Shown here in pieces: positions 1 through 13,042 of a stretch of 64,000 nucleotides of DNA. Origin of the DNA: Metaphire vulgaris (taxonomy: Eukaryota; Annelida; Clitellata; Crassiclitellata; Megascolecidae); contig CM030865.1 in assembly GCA_018105865.1 (NCBI GenBank), forward strand, positions 6,370,198 through 6,434,197. The letters run 5' to 3'. A program made the translations under genes and the position numbers. Numbering within the stretch: position 1 is the stretch's first letter; every line of letters begins with the position of its first letter. The notes beneath the pieces were generated by a model. It saw nothing but the letters and a program-made list of their open reading frames with translations, made no database searches and was not told the origin of the DNA.

Positions 1-124
1 CCGGGTTTTTTTTAAATTTTTGGTTTAGAAGATTGGTTGGCAAAATATATGATTGCGACTGGGAATTTGGATGGAAGTAAAAAAATCAGAATGTTCAATT
101 ACTTCTATTTCTACATCTAAACAA

Positions 125-325
125 AGGCGTAGCGAGGGTATCCGGCGCCCGGGGGCAAATTGTATACCGTTGGCGCCCTTCAACACTGCTGACGAGCAAA
201 AAAAGGTCGTCGCACATGTTTCTTCTTCTTTATTATGCATTTCACTTACACAAATACCCAATTTTGGCGCCCTTTCACCTCGGCGCCCTGGGGTATATGC
301 CCCTACCCCCTCGCTACGCCTCTGG
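125..325. repeat. inverted-repeat-ended element, GGCGCC-rich
   Basis: AGGCGTAGCGAGGGTATCCG and CCCCTCGCTACGCCTC are inverted. Related right half at about 55150-55302. No duplication found. Confidence 0.45.
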
Positions 326-2060
326 ATCTATATTTATGTGGTAATAGAGCAATTATTATAGCGCCTTTTGAGAACTAAAATAAAAAGCGTGATGCAGACA
401 TGGACATGGGGTCCATTTTTTGAAACCCAACGGTCCCAAATCCCAACCATCATGATTCAGACCCAACCCACGAAAACAACGTCTTTTATCTTTTATCACA
501 CTTCCAGCGCCAGTATGAAGTAAATCTATAGGCTATATATGCCATTGAAAACGTCAATGGGAAAATTGTATTTGCCTACTATAGCCTACAGATCAAACCA
601 CCGAACAAATTCTCATGACTCGTGTTTTGAGGCGGAGAATTATCTTAGAATGGTTAAATTTTAATCTGACATCAAAAATATTTTATTTTTTATTTTAAAA
701 AATTGAAGGGGATAAAAAATAAGACGTGGTTTAATTCACTTGTAACGCCTTCACGACCTGCTTTCATTGTTACGTCATACGATCAAACGCTCACGATAAT
801 CTGCGTCACTGCCTCGGACAGCCGATTATCTAACAACAGGCAATGTTCTAGATCCCACAGGCGATGCCGACCAAAGACAACCTATAGTGTTCTAAACAAG
901 TTCACCCTGAAATATTTAGGCCCCTACGTGCTATCGAAAATTGGCGATAGCGTTGTGAATACGGAACCTACCATTACTATGCATGTTTTCAGATTCTCAT
1001 TCACGCTCAACGAGATAACAAGTCACAAGGATTCCGTCAGAATATTTATTCGAAAATCTGTCTCGGCAATTTTGGGGAGAATTTTAAACTTTGGTGGGAT
1101 AAATCGTGAGGGACGCAGTCAAGTAAAATGTTACGTTTTATAATTTCCTAAATCACATACGGTTAAATTCATTATCACTCGAGATAATTTTTAAAAATAA
1201 ATAATATGATAATGTTGACGATAGACGTCGTCATCGTCGGCATAATAGAAGTCGTACTGTAGTTGCAACGCAGTTCTGTTGAGCACTCGTTCTCATAAGT
1301 AGGATATTCTCTGTCTCGCTATATTTTGATTTCATTGGAACTAAACATGCCATGATATAGCCACACTGCACAGTGCAGCTGCAGCTTCGATTGAAGCAAC
1401 ACGCAACATGCCAACGGTTTGCAATTTGATTGAATAACCGAGTAGATGAGTGAACATGTACGAGTAGTAAGTAGGCGACTAAGTGAACAGCAGGAGGACG
1501 ACCGGCTTTTACGCTGCTTCGATTCAATGTTCGTCATTCAAGTGAAAATTCATTACTGCAAAGAGAGGGCAAGTGGATGTCACTGGAACAGCCTGATTGG
1601 ACAACGTCCCTATTTGAACGTCTTCTGGAAGATCTTCGGGGACTGAGACGAAAGAGTTGAGGATTCAGGTGCAGTAAGACCGTAAAAAAGACAGAGACTA
1701 CCAGATACACAAACGGAAGCCATTAGTGCCTGAAGAAGAAGCTCTGACCTTCTTCAACCCTTCGCTCCCTCCCCCTCCCAGCAGCAGCGCTCACCCCGCT
1801 TCGTAAGAGACTTCGTTGCACCCCCATCTCTCGTCTGGTCTGCGCTTCTACCCCTTGCGTCGTCCTTCCGTTCGCTGACCTTCTCACCTCAGCCGCTTCA
1901 CCGAGAAAAGTGGCGACGTCGGCCGAGGGAAACTGCTAATTGCTATCGATATCTTCTTCCTTCAACGCTCATCCTCATAACGATAATTGCCTTCGTTTCC
2001 ACGGCTCTTACGAGCATCTACCCCTTCCCCAATACACGCTCCATCAGTCACCTACCCCAT
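326..2060. other. intergenic, nothing recognised
   Basis: Contains a fragment of the CAGACATGGACATGGG family (390-480). Open frames at 703-1143 and 1446-1646 have no motif. 1735-1935 is pyrimidine-rich. Confidence 0.6.
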
Positions 2061-2181
2061 ATATATACATATATATACATATATTGCATATTATATATTA
2101 TATATTATATACGTGACGATGGCAGACTTGCGTATGCAGACTATAAGATTATGTGTTTCACATTAAGTCTTCTAAGGCAAT

Positions 2182-2185
<4 letters not shown>

Positions 2186-2245
<60 letters not shown>
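2186..2245. repeat. (TA)n microsatellite
   Basis: About 30 TA units; flanked by further TA-rich DNA from 2060. Confidence 0.97.
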
Positions 2246-2249
<4 letters not shown>

Positions 2250-2493
2250 TATATTTTAACGTATGGCCAGACACAAGTTAATCATCCTTAAACCTTTGCT
2301 ATTCACTCGATCCTCGTATATAGGCAGCGAACTGCTAGAGATTGCTAATCACTGCTAAGAGTATTTCTAAAACAGGAACAAAAAAAATTAATAGACATTC
2401 TCCCGCTGGTCATCAGCAAGACAAAGAAGAAGACGAGCGAACAAACCCACAGCGTGCGTTAGAAGGCGTTTAATTATCTAGCGCTATCTGAGG

Positions 2494-2694
2494 CAGTGGC
2501 GTAGCCAGCTTATGCAAAGTGGGGTTGTTAACTGGAGGCACTATGAAACTGAAAGCCAGCGGGGGTCGCGGCCGACCCTCACTACACCCCTCCTTCAACA
2601 AAAAGTCAACGGAATTACATCAATTGCATTGGTCATATTTTTTGAAATGGGACTTGTTTGAACAACCCCAAACAATCCCGTGGCTACGTCACTG
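2494..2694. mobile_element. hAT-like MITE
   Basis: Ends CAGTGGCGTAGCCAGC and GTGGCTACGTCACTG are inverted repeats. Flanks ATCTGAGG and ATTTTGAGG match only roughly, so the 8-bp duplication is decayed. Confidence 0.5.
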
Positions 2695-2880
2695 ATTTTG
2701 AGGTAATACCATTGACATCACGTCCGTTGCCAAAATGTCTTGATAGATCATAAGTTTGTTGGTATTTCTATTCTAATTTTCGCTGTTTTTCTAAGATTTT
2801 GTTCATATAGAATCGATTGGCCGATCTACAAACAGTCAACTTAAACTCAGATTAGAAATACCAATAAATTGTATCCAGCG

Positions 2881-3550
2881 CAGACATGGACTTGGGTTGG
2901 GTCCATCCAGGGCTATTTTGTAAAAAAATATTTTCCGGAACGGAGCAAGATTTCTATTTTGCGCCCCTAAAATTCTAAATTTCGGTGATGACTTTTTTTA
3001 GTCGTCACAGAAGTTTAATTGTTTAAAAAACTCCATTTTCCGGGCGATGGCCTTTTTTTAGTCGTCACAACTATTTTTTAAAATACCACTCTTCCGATTT
3101 TCCGGAACGCCGTTCATATTTTCCGGAAAGCCGTTCAGCCTCGTTCCGGCTCAAAAAAGCCCTGGGTCCACCCATGGGTTGGGTTAGAACCAAAATTTTC
3201 ATTTTATGGTGGGTTTAGTTGGGTTGGGTTGCCAGGCTGTTGTGTTATATTGCACAAATGTGTACATATTAATGATTTTTTTAATTACAACAAATTAACC
3301 TTAATCTGTTTCGATGCCTTTTCACAGGAGCAACCGGAAAATACAAGTTAAAGACATCCAGAAATATGAAATCTGCCAAATGGAATGCATTCCCTTTGGT
3401 CTATGAAATGAAGGAGGATTTAAGAAATGTTTATATATGGGTTGGGGGTTGGGTTGGGTGAAGTAGCCCAGCTGTTTCCGTGGGTTGTGTTGGGTTGGGT
3501 TTGAATAGTATGGGTTGAGTTTTTTTAAAATGGACCCATGTCCCTGTCTG
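2881..3550. mobile_element. hAT-like element with another inserted inside
   Basis: Ends CAGACATGGACTTGGG and CCCATGTCCCTGTCTG; perfect 8-bp duplication ATCCAGCG at 2873-2880 and 3551-3558. GGGTTGGGTT runs fill much of it. Fragments of the same family lie at about 390-480 and 34770-34995. Interrupted by the element at 2908-3164. Confidence 0.8.
2908..3164. mobile_element. hAT-like MITE nested in 2881-3550
   Basis: Ends CAGGGCTATTTTGTAAAA and CTCAAAAAAGCCCTG; flanks GGTCCATC / GGTCCACC (7 of 8). Internal TTTTCCGGAACG repeats. Confidence 0.75.
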
Positions 3551-3775
3551 ATCCAGCGTCATCGCATGGTCCGAAACATCGTCACTACAAAATAATATTT
3601 AGTTGAATGCATGTTTTAAAAGAAGAGACTAAATCACTATTATTCCTACAGTTTGAAATTCGCTAAAAATAGACTTTCAAATAGAAGGATCGTCGTAGGA
3701 GAGTCCTACATCGCGCCGTTTTAGAATAGCCTAGTGTTTCAGAAAAGTCTGGTTCAGCATGAGTCGTCACGTGGT

Positions 3776-3947
3776 CAATGGTGGCTCCAGGATTTGGCAA
3801 GTGGGGGCGTTTGGGTGGCAACTTCTAAGCATGGGGACAACCATTTGTTGATAGGTATGAAATAGTAAGTACAGGGTCCCAACAGGGAGGCCACTGGGGG
3901 CCAGGCATTCAATAGGGGGCACGGGCCCCCATGTGGAGCCACCACTG
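3776..3947 (+). mobile_element. hAT-like MITE, CAGTGGCGGCTC family
   Basis: Body motif GGATTTGGCAAGTGGGGG, then CAACTTCTAAGCATGGGG and CACGGGCCCCC; ends CAATGGTGGCTCCAG and GGAGCCACCACTG. Perfect duplication CACGTGGT at 3768-3775 and 3948-3955. Confidence 0.88.
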
Positions 3948-4218
3948 CACGTGGTCGCAAAGATAAAGGGAAAACAGATAGCAAAAGCGGTTCCTTTCAG
4001 TTCTTAAACGAAGCTCAGCTTCGTATTTTCTGCTTATACTCGATTATAAATGAATGATTAACAATGCAGCTGCACCCGTTACATACTCTTGAGTTCGCAT
4101 TACCACGGACAGATATAGGCTACAAGAGCAACGACAGTGTGCTGTTTCTGCGTATGTTGCTGTCGCTATCACAGGCCACTGACCTGCATGCGCCCAGTTT
4201 TCTTCCACTCAACCCATT

Positions 4219-4385
4219 TAGGGGCGTAGCCAAGAATTTGATTTGAAAGGGGGTATAATGTGTGATTTGGGGTATAAACCTTAAAAAACTTTGAAAATCT
4301 TTATAAACGCATTAATAATTTTAAGGTAGTCTGATTTTGGGGGTATATATACCGATATACTCCCCCTCCGGTCGCTACGTCCCTG
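4219..4385 (+). mobile_element. degenerate hAT-like MITE, CAGGGGCGTAGCC family
   Basis: TAGGGGCGTAGCCAAGAATT to CGGTCGCTACGTCCCTG with the family's GGGGGTATATATACCGATAT core; flanks match only 5 of 8. Confidence 0.6.
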
Positions 4386-4440
4386 AACCTATACACAGCA
4401 GAGTCGCTTGGGACAGAATTTCACAGAAAACAATCGAAAA

Positions 4441-4500
4441 GGCTGAGATCTGAACCCAGGATCTCACGTATGACAGTCAATCACTCTGCCACGCACGGCG
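4441..4500 (-). repeat. tRNA-like SINE head (fragment)
   Basis: On the minus strand it reads TGGCAGAGTGATTGACTGTC ... GATCCTGGGTTCAGATCTC, i.e. A-box and B-box of a tRNA-like promoter. No intact cloverleaf is formed. Confidence 0.4.
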
Positions 4501-4605
4501 TTCTAACGCTTAAATCGCATAATATTCTGATTGTATACAGTATGTTACAGCAACCAAATTGCACGAAGCGTTGCTTTCTCTGTCTTTTGATTCCAACTGC
4601 AGCAG

Positions 4606-4901
4606 CAGTGGCGGTTCCAGGATTTCTTGGTGGGGGATGAAACGAGTTCATAGGAATTTGGCGGGGGAGGATGAAAATAGAAGGAAAAGTCAATAAACTT
4701 TGCCGAAAAAGGCTGACAAAATGAAATTGCATCCCTAATTTTACTGCACTTTTACCGAAAAATAGGTTTACAAGCAAAAAAGGTCATCCGCAGTTTTCCC
4801 CCGTAGTTTTACTAGACTTTTACCCAAAATATGGATTTCACGAGCAAAAGAGTCCGGTGGGAGGACGTATCTCCACTCATCCCCACGTGGAACCGCCACT
4901 G
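4606..4901. mobile_element. hAT-like MITE
   Basis: Ends CAGTGGCGGTTCCAGG and GTGGAACCGCCACTG; flanks GCAG / GCAA do not give a full 8-bp duplication. The inside differs from the CAGTGGCGGCTC family and has GCAAAAAAGGTCATCCG-type motifs shared by several elements here. Confidence 0.6.
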
Positions 4902-5085
4902 GCAACACGTAGGGCTATACTAGAAAGTAGAAATTAAGTCAATGCAACAAAATAGGTAAAACATGTGATGCACGACGAATATCACTGCAAAAATGCTTCG
5001 CAGACGCAACGAGACAGGCGCACATCTAAGAGAACGAACGCAGAGGCAGACGGAAGAAGGCATCGGAGAAGGTCTGCGGTTGAGC

Positions 5086-5086
5086 A

Positions 5087-5110
<24 letters not shown>
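5086..5110. repeat. (GT)n microsatellite
   Basis: Twelve GT units. Confidence 0.95.
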
Positions 5111-5117
<7 letters not shown>

Positions 5118-5348
5118 TAGGACGGCTTCCGCTGTGCCGAGTCGTCGTGAGCGTGATGAGGCATCAACTGAAACACCTGTATATGCCAGTCACCAGCCAT
5201 ACAGGTGTGTTTGTCTTTCGGTCGCTGCCTCTGTCTCGCAAATATAATTATACAATCCGCTGAGTTTATTCTCGGCGTTTTGACTCGTTTAGTTTTGCTT
5301 CGAGGGCGGGAAAAAGGGGAGTTCCGTCGATGGAGAAGAATCAGTGAG

Positions 5349-5349
<1 letters not shown>

Positions 5350-5425
<76 letters not shown>
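5350..5425. repeat. (GA)n microsatellite
   Basis: About 37 GA units; a GGAT run lies at 5553-5576. Confidence 0.97.
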
Positions 5426-5707
5426 ATTCAGTCATTCACTGGACCCGAAGTGACGATGAAAACCTCTTCCTCGTCAACACAATGCCCCTGTCAAGCGATT
5501 GAGCATCGGCCGACGCCGGAGATGACTGAAGAAGGTGGAGGGGAGGTTGGGTGGGTGGATGGATGGATGGATGGATGAGATCGAAGACAAACTGCTCTGT
5601 GTAGAGACGCTCTAACGACGCCCTAAGAGAAACTGAATGACGGCAGGTTTATTTCAGCGAAAACAATTCACCAAATGGCAAATACCAAAACACAACCTTC
5701 AATTGAC

Positions 5708-6260
<553 letters not shown>

Positions 6261-6621
6261 TTAGTTTTCTCCGCTCGACGTCTAAGATTTTGCTGTTTAA
6301 GAACAATCAAAGACACTGTACCTGTATCTTGTATAAAGCCAAGAGTTATGTGATGATATATAACTCACTCGCTTTGTAATTGTCGGATGCAAAATAAAAC
6401 ATTCAAGATATTCGTCAGTAAATGGGAGGAAAGTTTCGAAATTATTGCAGGCTGCAGATGCTATTAGTCCAAATTCATTAATTTGGGTGGCAGAAAAAAT
6501 TCGGTTTCCAACTTTCCATATTGAGGGAATCGGTTGATTTATATTACAGTACAAACGCCGTCTTAATGGCTACGACCCATAATATAGCGCGTGAGTAAAT
6601 TATTTGGTCATATGCGCGTAT

Positions 6622-6795
6622 ACATATAGAAGCCACGAAGACTCGATGCTAAGGACAATGCAACAGGGCATAATGCCCGGGAAGAGAAGCCGAGGTCGAC
6701 CAAACCACAGATGGACAGACGACGTGGAAGAGTGGACTGGGACTAACATCAGCTGTTAAGAACGACAGAAAATAGAAACAACTGGAATCTTATCA
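6622..6795 (+). mobile_element. LINE 3' relic (RTE/craig-like ORF end)
   Basis: Plus strand reads HEDSMLRTMQQGIMPGKRSR then GRPNHRWTDDVEEWTG, the GKRSRGRPxxRWxDDV motif near the end of many LINE polymerases. 5' truncated and decayed. Confidence 0.65.
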
Positions 6796-7457
6796 TCCGT
6801 TCTGCCACCTCAACTTCAGACAATGAAGGAAAGAGGACCTGATGCTGATGAAATTATTTAAAGACACGCCAATGATCAGGGGCGGTACCACGTTGGGGAT
6901 GACTGGGGATGCATCCCCCCGCAGCCGGTCCACAAAAAATGTGTCAACAGAAGATGATCGCCTAAACGGATTAGCCTTGGTGCATATCCACAAAGATATA
7001 GACATATCCATAGACAATGATATCGACAAATTCGCTTCCAGCATTAGAAAACTCGATTTTGCACCATGCATGACTTTGTACAACCAGACTAAAACGGCTT
7101 TTCTACATTGTCAATTCTGAACATTATATTTATAAACCAACTCTACAGGTTTCTTCTAAACCGTTTACATATAATCCCTTTGACAATTGGCGGAATCTTC
7201 CTAAAAATTCACTGCATTTCCCCAAACCAACATCCTAAAAATTCATTGCATCCTCCACCAAGAGTTCTTGGAACCGCCAACTGTCAATGATATTCCTGGA
7301 TAAACGGTCAACGTTGAAATGGAGATCAATTGTTTGACTTGAATGCGATCAGAGAACGGAGGCTAACGAGCGATGCATGTCAACAGGGAATCCGAGGTTC
7401 TGGAGAGCTTAAATCGCGATACGAGCCGCAACATTTTAGGCTTTTAGCACAGACTTC

Positions 7458-7461
<4 letters not shown>

Positions 7462-7527
<66 letters not shown>
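7462..7527. repeat. (GA)n microsatellite
   Basis: About 32 GA units. Confidence 0.97.
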
Positions 7528-7531
<4 letters not shown>

Positions 7532-8173
7532 CATTGGCGTAAACTTGGATGAAACCCAACTTATACCTTCCCCTTCCTTATGATCGCCTTTCAAAATGTG
7601 GAGGGAGCCTGCTCCTAGAGGCCTAATAGAAGTCTGCGCCTATATGGAGATGGCTTTTGAGCAAAGCTAAACGAAGTGAATTGCAGTAGTCTAGTCGACT
7701 GTCACCGAAAGCGAGGACTAAGGCTTTTGGCGTTGACTTTTAAGGCGTTTATAATCCGGATGTTGTAATCGGACTCAAATATTCTACTCGAGAATTCATG
7801 GTCTCTAGCAGAGCCTGTTTTACGAAAATGCTATCACTGCACTAAACTCAGAAAATTTGCGGACATCCGTGCAAAAAACATGCGAAAAAGGTCGTCCGAA
7901 AACTGTATCACTGCACAAAGCACTGAAAATTGCATCTTACCACTGCACATTTTCATTTTATCACTGCACATTTTGTGTATCACTGCACGTTAAAACAGGC
8001 CCTGGTCTCTAGATAGGACACGATTCGTGAATAGAAGGCGATCCGATACTCTGGAATGGACAATTCCTGACTCAATTCATAATTTTGCAAAACCGTAATG
8101 AGCCGAGCCGAGGATGGAACTGAAGCGCCATCAGTTGACGGTGAGTCCCTAACGCAACCAAAGACCAATGAAC

Positions 8174-8315
8174 CAGGGGCGTAGCCAGGTATTTGATTTG
8201 GAAGGGTATAAATATTTTGGGTGGGTATAAATCTTAACTATAAACCACATAAACCATATAAACCACATATAATCACATGTAAATCATAAAAAACTTAAAG
8301 GTAGACTGATTTGGG

Positions 8316-8391
<76 letters not shown>

Positions 8392-8418
8392 GATATATAC
8401 CCCGTCGCTACGCCCCTG
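8174..8418 (+). mobile_element. hAT-like MITE, CAGGGGCGTAGCC family
   Basis: Ends CAGGGGCGTAGCCAGGTA and CGTCGCTACGCCCCTG; perfect duplication CAATGAAC at 8166-8173 and 8419-8426. Its TATA core has expanded to a 72-bp AT array. Confidence 0.9.
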
Positions 8419-8894
8419 CAATGAACTCGGAATTCCGGAGGGAGTCGGAGGTCTTGCAGCTGATCTCTAATGGACGATGACAAACTGCACTTGGTGATCG
8501 GTTTCAAATTCGGAGTTCTTGTTGAAGTTCTCCGCTGTTTGATTTTGAGAATAACCGGTCAACAACACAGCAACGAGAGCAGAGGAGGAAACCCAACGCT
8601 GGATTTCCGCTCTCAGTCTTCTTCTTCTTTCTCCTTCTCCTCTTCCTCTTTTCCCTCTTTTTCCTCTTCTTCTTGTCAACGCCGAATGTTTGCGTTTGAC
8701 GTATCTGAAGATCGGTGACTCTCGGACGACTCGGTTGAGTTGACACTGGTCATTGAGGCGTGACCGTTTGCTTCGATTAGCGTCGCACAGACTTTCGTGA
8801 CGCGTTATGTGCAGGCATCTCAGCGCCGAGACTTAACATGAAAGGCGAGAATCATTATTTAAACGACTGTGATTGTTTAAACCTAAGTCCACGC

Positions 8895-8963
8895 CCACAC
8901 ACACACACACACACACACACACATCCTGCATATGACGATCAAAACTATAAGTCTATTTCCAAA

Positions 8964-9023
<60 letters not shown>
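8895..9023. repeat. (AC)n and (CT)n microsatellites
   Basis: AC units at 8895-8922, CT units at 8970-9023. A 60-bp segment (AGTCTATTTCCAAATACAAAC) before the CT run recurs at 9124 without it. Confidence 0.95.
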
Positions 9024-9024
<1 letters not shown>

Positions 9025-9218
9025 ATTCCCGTATCCTTCTCAACTTCACTTGTATTCGGAGAATATAGATATACTTTATATTTATACAGTACCGGGTATA
9101 TGTGATCACACGTGTGTTGTATAAGTCTATTTCCAAATATAAACTATCTCTCCTCCGATTCCTGGAATCTTTTCAACTTCACTTATATTCGGAGAATATA
9201 AATAATTATATTTACAAG

Positions 9219-9400
9219 TATATATATATATATATATATATATACACTATTACACTTGATGTGTACAGTATTTGCAGTAATGTGCATTTTATATCTACAG
9301 TATGACGTATATGCTTATACATATCGAAAATGTTATCCATAAACTATGGGTATTGCTTATATAAGGGTAAATAGTTATATATATATATATATATATATAT
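9219..9400. repeat. two (TA)n runs
   Basis: At 9219-9245 and 9378-9400. Confidence 0.9.
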
Positions 9401-10118
9401 GCATTTATGTATGACATAATTATGTATGTCGGCCTATGTATTTGTGTCTGTGTACTGAATTCAGAGCCAAAACATAATATTGCCAGCTTAAGTTTTCTAG
9501 TTTTCTTAAGACTTATCGTATTTATAGACTCATAAATGAAAGACTTATAGTAGACTTATATAGACATAGACATAGTATTTTCGATATCTTGAAGTCTTCT
9601 ATAATCCTTTTATAGTTCATACGACCGTAAGCGTTGCTCGTCTTTTTTCTGATCGAGGATTCTTTTCAACCCTAAAATCCTATCAACCAATCAGTGTAGC
9701 GTCTGCATGGTTCGGCGCATGATATAACATGCAAGGCTTAACCTTGAAGGGGGCAGAAATGCAATAAAATGGATGCAGGATTTTTTTCTCCAAAAAACAC
9801 GGTACATACAGTAATTAATAAGGCCACATTGTGTGAAAGGATTAGGTAAAGTTTTCGAAATAATGTCGAAAATGGATGCATCTCCCATGCAGCCTATGCA
9901 AGACATTTCAACTGCACTGCTGCAGCTGCGATAAGCGGAACTGTATATGATGCATGCGCGATAAGCGGAAACTTCCAATTTCAACTGATCTCTGTAAATT
10001 GTTTGAATGTCTTTCTCTTCGATGCCTCATTCTACACATGAACTCATTTCTTCTTCTTCATCAGACATTCGGGAATTAAGTGCCGAGAGTATATATTGTG
10101 TGTATATATATATATATA
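9400..10118. other. intergenic, nothing recognised
   Basis: AT-rich, with no coding pattern. Confidence 0.6.
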
Positions 10119-10616
10119 CATTTGCGGCCAGTTGCGTAGCCAGGATTTCCGGAAGAGGGGGGGGGGTTGGTTTTGATCGTGACGAAACTTTTCAAGAAAT
10201 TTTATTCTTCCTTTTTTAGGAGCTGACAAGCAAAAAATGGTCGTCACCTTCGAATTCTTTCTAATTTGTTCTATTTTCTATAGTACTTAGACATTTTTTC
10301 AATTGGTAGCCAGCCAATGGGGGTTTGACCCCCAAAATCGCGTCCGAAAATGAAAAATGCATGGAAAAGCATGGAAAAAATTTTCGTCGGCAGCCAAGGG
10401 GAGGGGTTAACCCCCCTCGTGGCTTCGCCACTGTTTGCGGCTACGGGATTTGGCAAGTGGGGTCGTTGTGGTGGCAACTTCTAAGAACGGGTCTAACCAT
10501 TTGTTGATATGTACTGTATACGTAGTAGTAAGCATAGGTCCCAACAGGGGCTCACTGGGGGCCAGACATTCAATAGGGGCACGGGCCCCCCGAAACCTCA
10601 TTTTGAGCCGCCACTG
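10119..10616 (+). mobile_element. hAT-like MITE (CAGTGGCGGCTC family) split by another MITE
   Basis: First 10 bp (CATTTGCGGC) and the rest from 10434 (TTTGCGGCTACGGGATTTGG onward) are separated by the 10129-10433 insertion. Ends in GAGCCGCCACTG. Flanks TATATATA / TATATATG. Confidence 0.75.
10129..10433. mobile_element. hAT-like MITE nested in 10119-10616
   Basis: Ends CAGTTGCGTAGCCAGGA and CGTGGCTTCGCCACTG; perfect duplication TTTGCGGC at 10121-10128 and 10434-10441. Confidence 0.88.
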
Positions 10617-10714
10617 TATATATGCAATGTCTTCGGACAATTTTACGATCCACTTTGATTGCAATTTCAGCTTTTAAATAAGTTATTTGTATAATTTTAA
10701 TAAGTTTTTCTTCA

Positions 10715-10985
10715 ATTCCGATGTTTCTCAATGTCAGTCAAAGTCCTTCCCACCAGACTGAGTCAAATGCTTGCTTGTAATCAATGAAGTTGATGTAGCG
10801 TGGTCTGTTTGCTTCAATATATTTGTTCATGATTTGTTTTATTGTGAACAGCTGGTCTATTGTGTTCCTTCTTGGTCTAAATCCTCCTGCTTCTTCTTCT
10901 TCTTCGCTTATTGCTCTTTCAACGTATAGTTCTGTAGCCGCTGCATGGTGTATTATTTTAACGTGTAATTTGCCTGCTATATAGG
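10715..10985 (-). mobile_element. LINE reverse-transcriptase fragment
   Basis: Minus strand reads EEAGGFRPRRNTIDQLFTIK then QIMNKYIEANRPRYINFIDY and KQAFDSVW, i.e. RT motifs GFRPxRxTxDQ and IDYxKAFDSV. The second Asp box is not present. Confidence 0.82.
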
Positions 10986-11258
10986 CCTACTTAGCAAGGC
11001 TATACCCTATGTATATCTACTCTATCTCCTTTGCTTTTATACAGTGTGTCCGGATAAAAAAGCATGCCAACTCTATATTCACTATAACTTTAAGTAAGAA
11101 AACTTGGCCAATTTCCATAAAAATTTGGATGATTTATGTGGGGCCTAATTCACAATCATGGGGTATAAAAATGCACCCATGCATAATGTACCCTCAAATC
11201 TAAAAGAACTGAAACAGAAATTGGTGACTGGTGAGTGAATGGACAAAGCTCGATCACA

Positions 11259-11294
11259 ACGTCATCATCATCAACATCATCATCATCATCATCG

Positions 11295-11328
<34 letters not shown>

Positions 11329-11353
11329 AGCAGCAGCAGCAGCAGCAGCAGCA
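11259..11353. repeat. (CAT)n followed by (CAG)n
   Basis: Trinucleotide switch at about 11329. Confidence 0.95.
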
Positions 11354-11964
11354 TGCAATTCACCAGTGGCGACTATATATGTCTAAAATCGTTGGTCAAT
11401 TCTTTCCATGGAAATTTTGAATATTCATTGTAAACTATTTCAGAAAATGTTTGCATCCACTTGAAACCAATTCATTTCTGTTTCAAACTGCAAATTTTAT
11501 GGAAATCAGCCAAGCTTTCTTAAAACGTAACAGCGAAAAGAGAGCTGATATACTTTTTATCCTGACACAGTGTATAGACCTATATAATCGCCAGCAGCGA
11601 CCTATTGACACTATTGGTGTCATGATGGTATCGAACATTTCCAGCATCCCTTGAGGGTAAATAACCTTATAGGCACCTAAATCGTCTTAGTATTTTAATA
11701 ACTTGCCATAATAATTATATTAGCCTGTCTAACGAAATGCATCACATCTGGACCACAGCTTATTTGTTAAACTACAGCGAGAATGCTGTAACTGAGACCA
11801 ATAGGCCCCCGGGGTCAGCAATTTCATGCAGGACCCCATTTTGTAGCCAAGTATACGCCGCTGAGAATGATATAGAGCAGGTTATAGAGAAGTTATAGAA
11901 TAACACGTGGAACATCGAAGTACTTCACGGAATAAGAGATCTTCTGTGGAGACATTATTCGAAA

Positions 11965-12132
11965 CAGGGGCGTAGCCAGGAAGTTGATTTTGGAGAGGTA
12001 TACTGTGATTGGGGGGTATAAATCTTAAAAACCTTTGAAAATCTTAAAAAACACATTTAAAATGTTAAGCTAGTCTGATTTTGGGGGTATATACCGATAT
12101 AGGTATACCCCCTCCCCGTCGCTACGTCTCTG
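11965..12132 (+). mobile_element. hAT-like MITE, CAGGGGCGTAGCC family
   Basis: Ends CAGGGGCGTAGCCAGG and CGTCGCTACGTCTCTG; perfect duplication ATTCGAAA at 11957-11964 and 12133-12140. Confidence 0.9.
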
Positions 12133-12274
12133 ATTCGAAAGTGTCGAATGATTTAAGGATGAAATTCCGATGAAGAACAGAGACGCCGAGTGAGGAGAAT
12201 CGACCGCCGCAAATGTTCTACATCGTCGAACTTTCTGTTTATTTGAGCGGCCATTGTTTTAAAACGCACAAATA

Positions 12275-12861
12275 TCTATAATATTAAAATCCTTATCTGT
12301 ATGTCTCTCTGTCTGTTACCTTCAAGCGTTCTGATTGGTTGACTATTGGTAGACGGTTTAGACCGTTTAGTCCTTACGTCGCGATGCGTTGGTGGGCGAG
12401 CGTTGACTATTGGTAGACCGTTTAGTCCTTACGCCGCGATGCGTTGGTGGGCGAGCGTTGACTATTGGTAGACCGTTTAGTCCTTACGTCGCGATGCGTT
12501 GGTGGACGATGTTCGAAGACGACGTTGCTATTGGTAACAATTGTTCGTAGAACCGGTTTGGTCGAGTCATTGCAGCGTCAGAGGGCTGGGCGTGCGACGA
12601 CGTTGCTATTGGTAACAATTGTCCGCAGCCTGAGGTAGTTTTAGCGTACACAAAAAATACGTGTACAGCGTCACAAATGGCCACAGTTGCGTGATTTTAA
12701 CGTACATAGGCCTAATTATTACGTCGCGCAGAGCTTGGCTATAGGTGGCGATCATTGAAATGTCGTTCAGCATGAATTCAATGATTGGGTATTAGGTATA
12801 GGTATTGGATTAGTATTATCCTGCACTGCGAGCGAAGCGAGCGAAGCGAGCATCTTTCTAG
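12275..12861 (+). mobile_element. candidate non-autonomous Helitron
   Basis: Starts TCTATAATATTAAAAT, ends CTAG, and is inserted between A and T, all as for Helitrons. Just before the end is GCGAGCGAAGCGAGCGAAGC, a sequence type often seen near Helitron 3' ends, though a clean hairpin is not formed. Inside, a 57-bp unit (GTTGACTATTGGTAGACCGT..) is repeated about three times between 12345 and 12505, followed by two CGACGTTGCTATTGGTAACA units. No coding capacity. Confidence 0.45.
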
Positions 12862-12955
12862 TTTAGAATTTAAAATTCTATCTTTCCGTGAATTCACAAT
12901 GCATTCATCTTTCCACGTCTTTTAGCAGCAGATAATTATGATGGAATAGGCTTTT

Positions 12956-12957
<2 letters not shown>

Positions 12958-13042
<85 letters not shown>

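Noticed and set aside
703..1143. 146-codon frame
   Set aside because: No motif, no splice context, composition as in flanking DNA.
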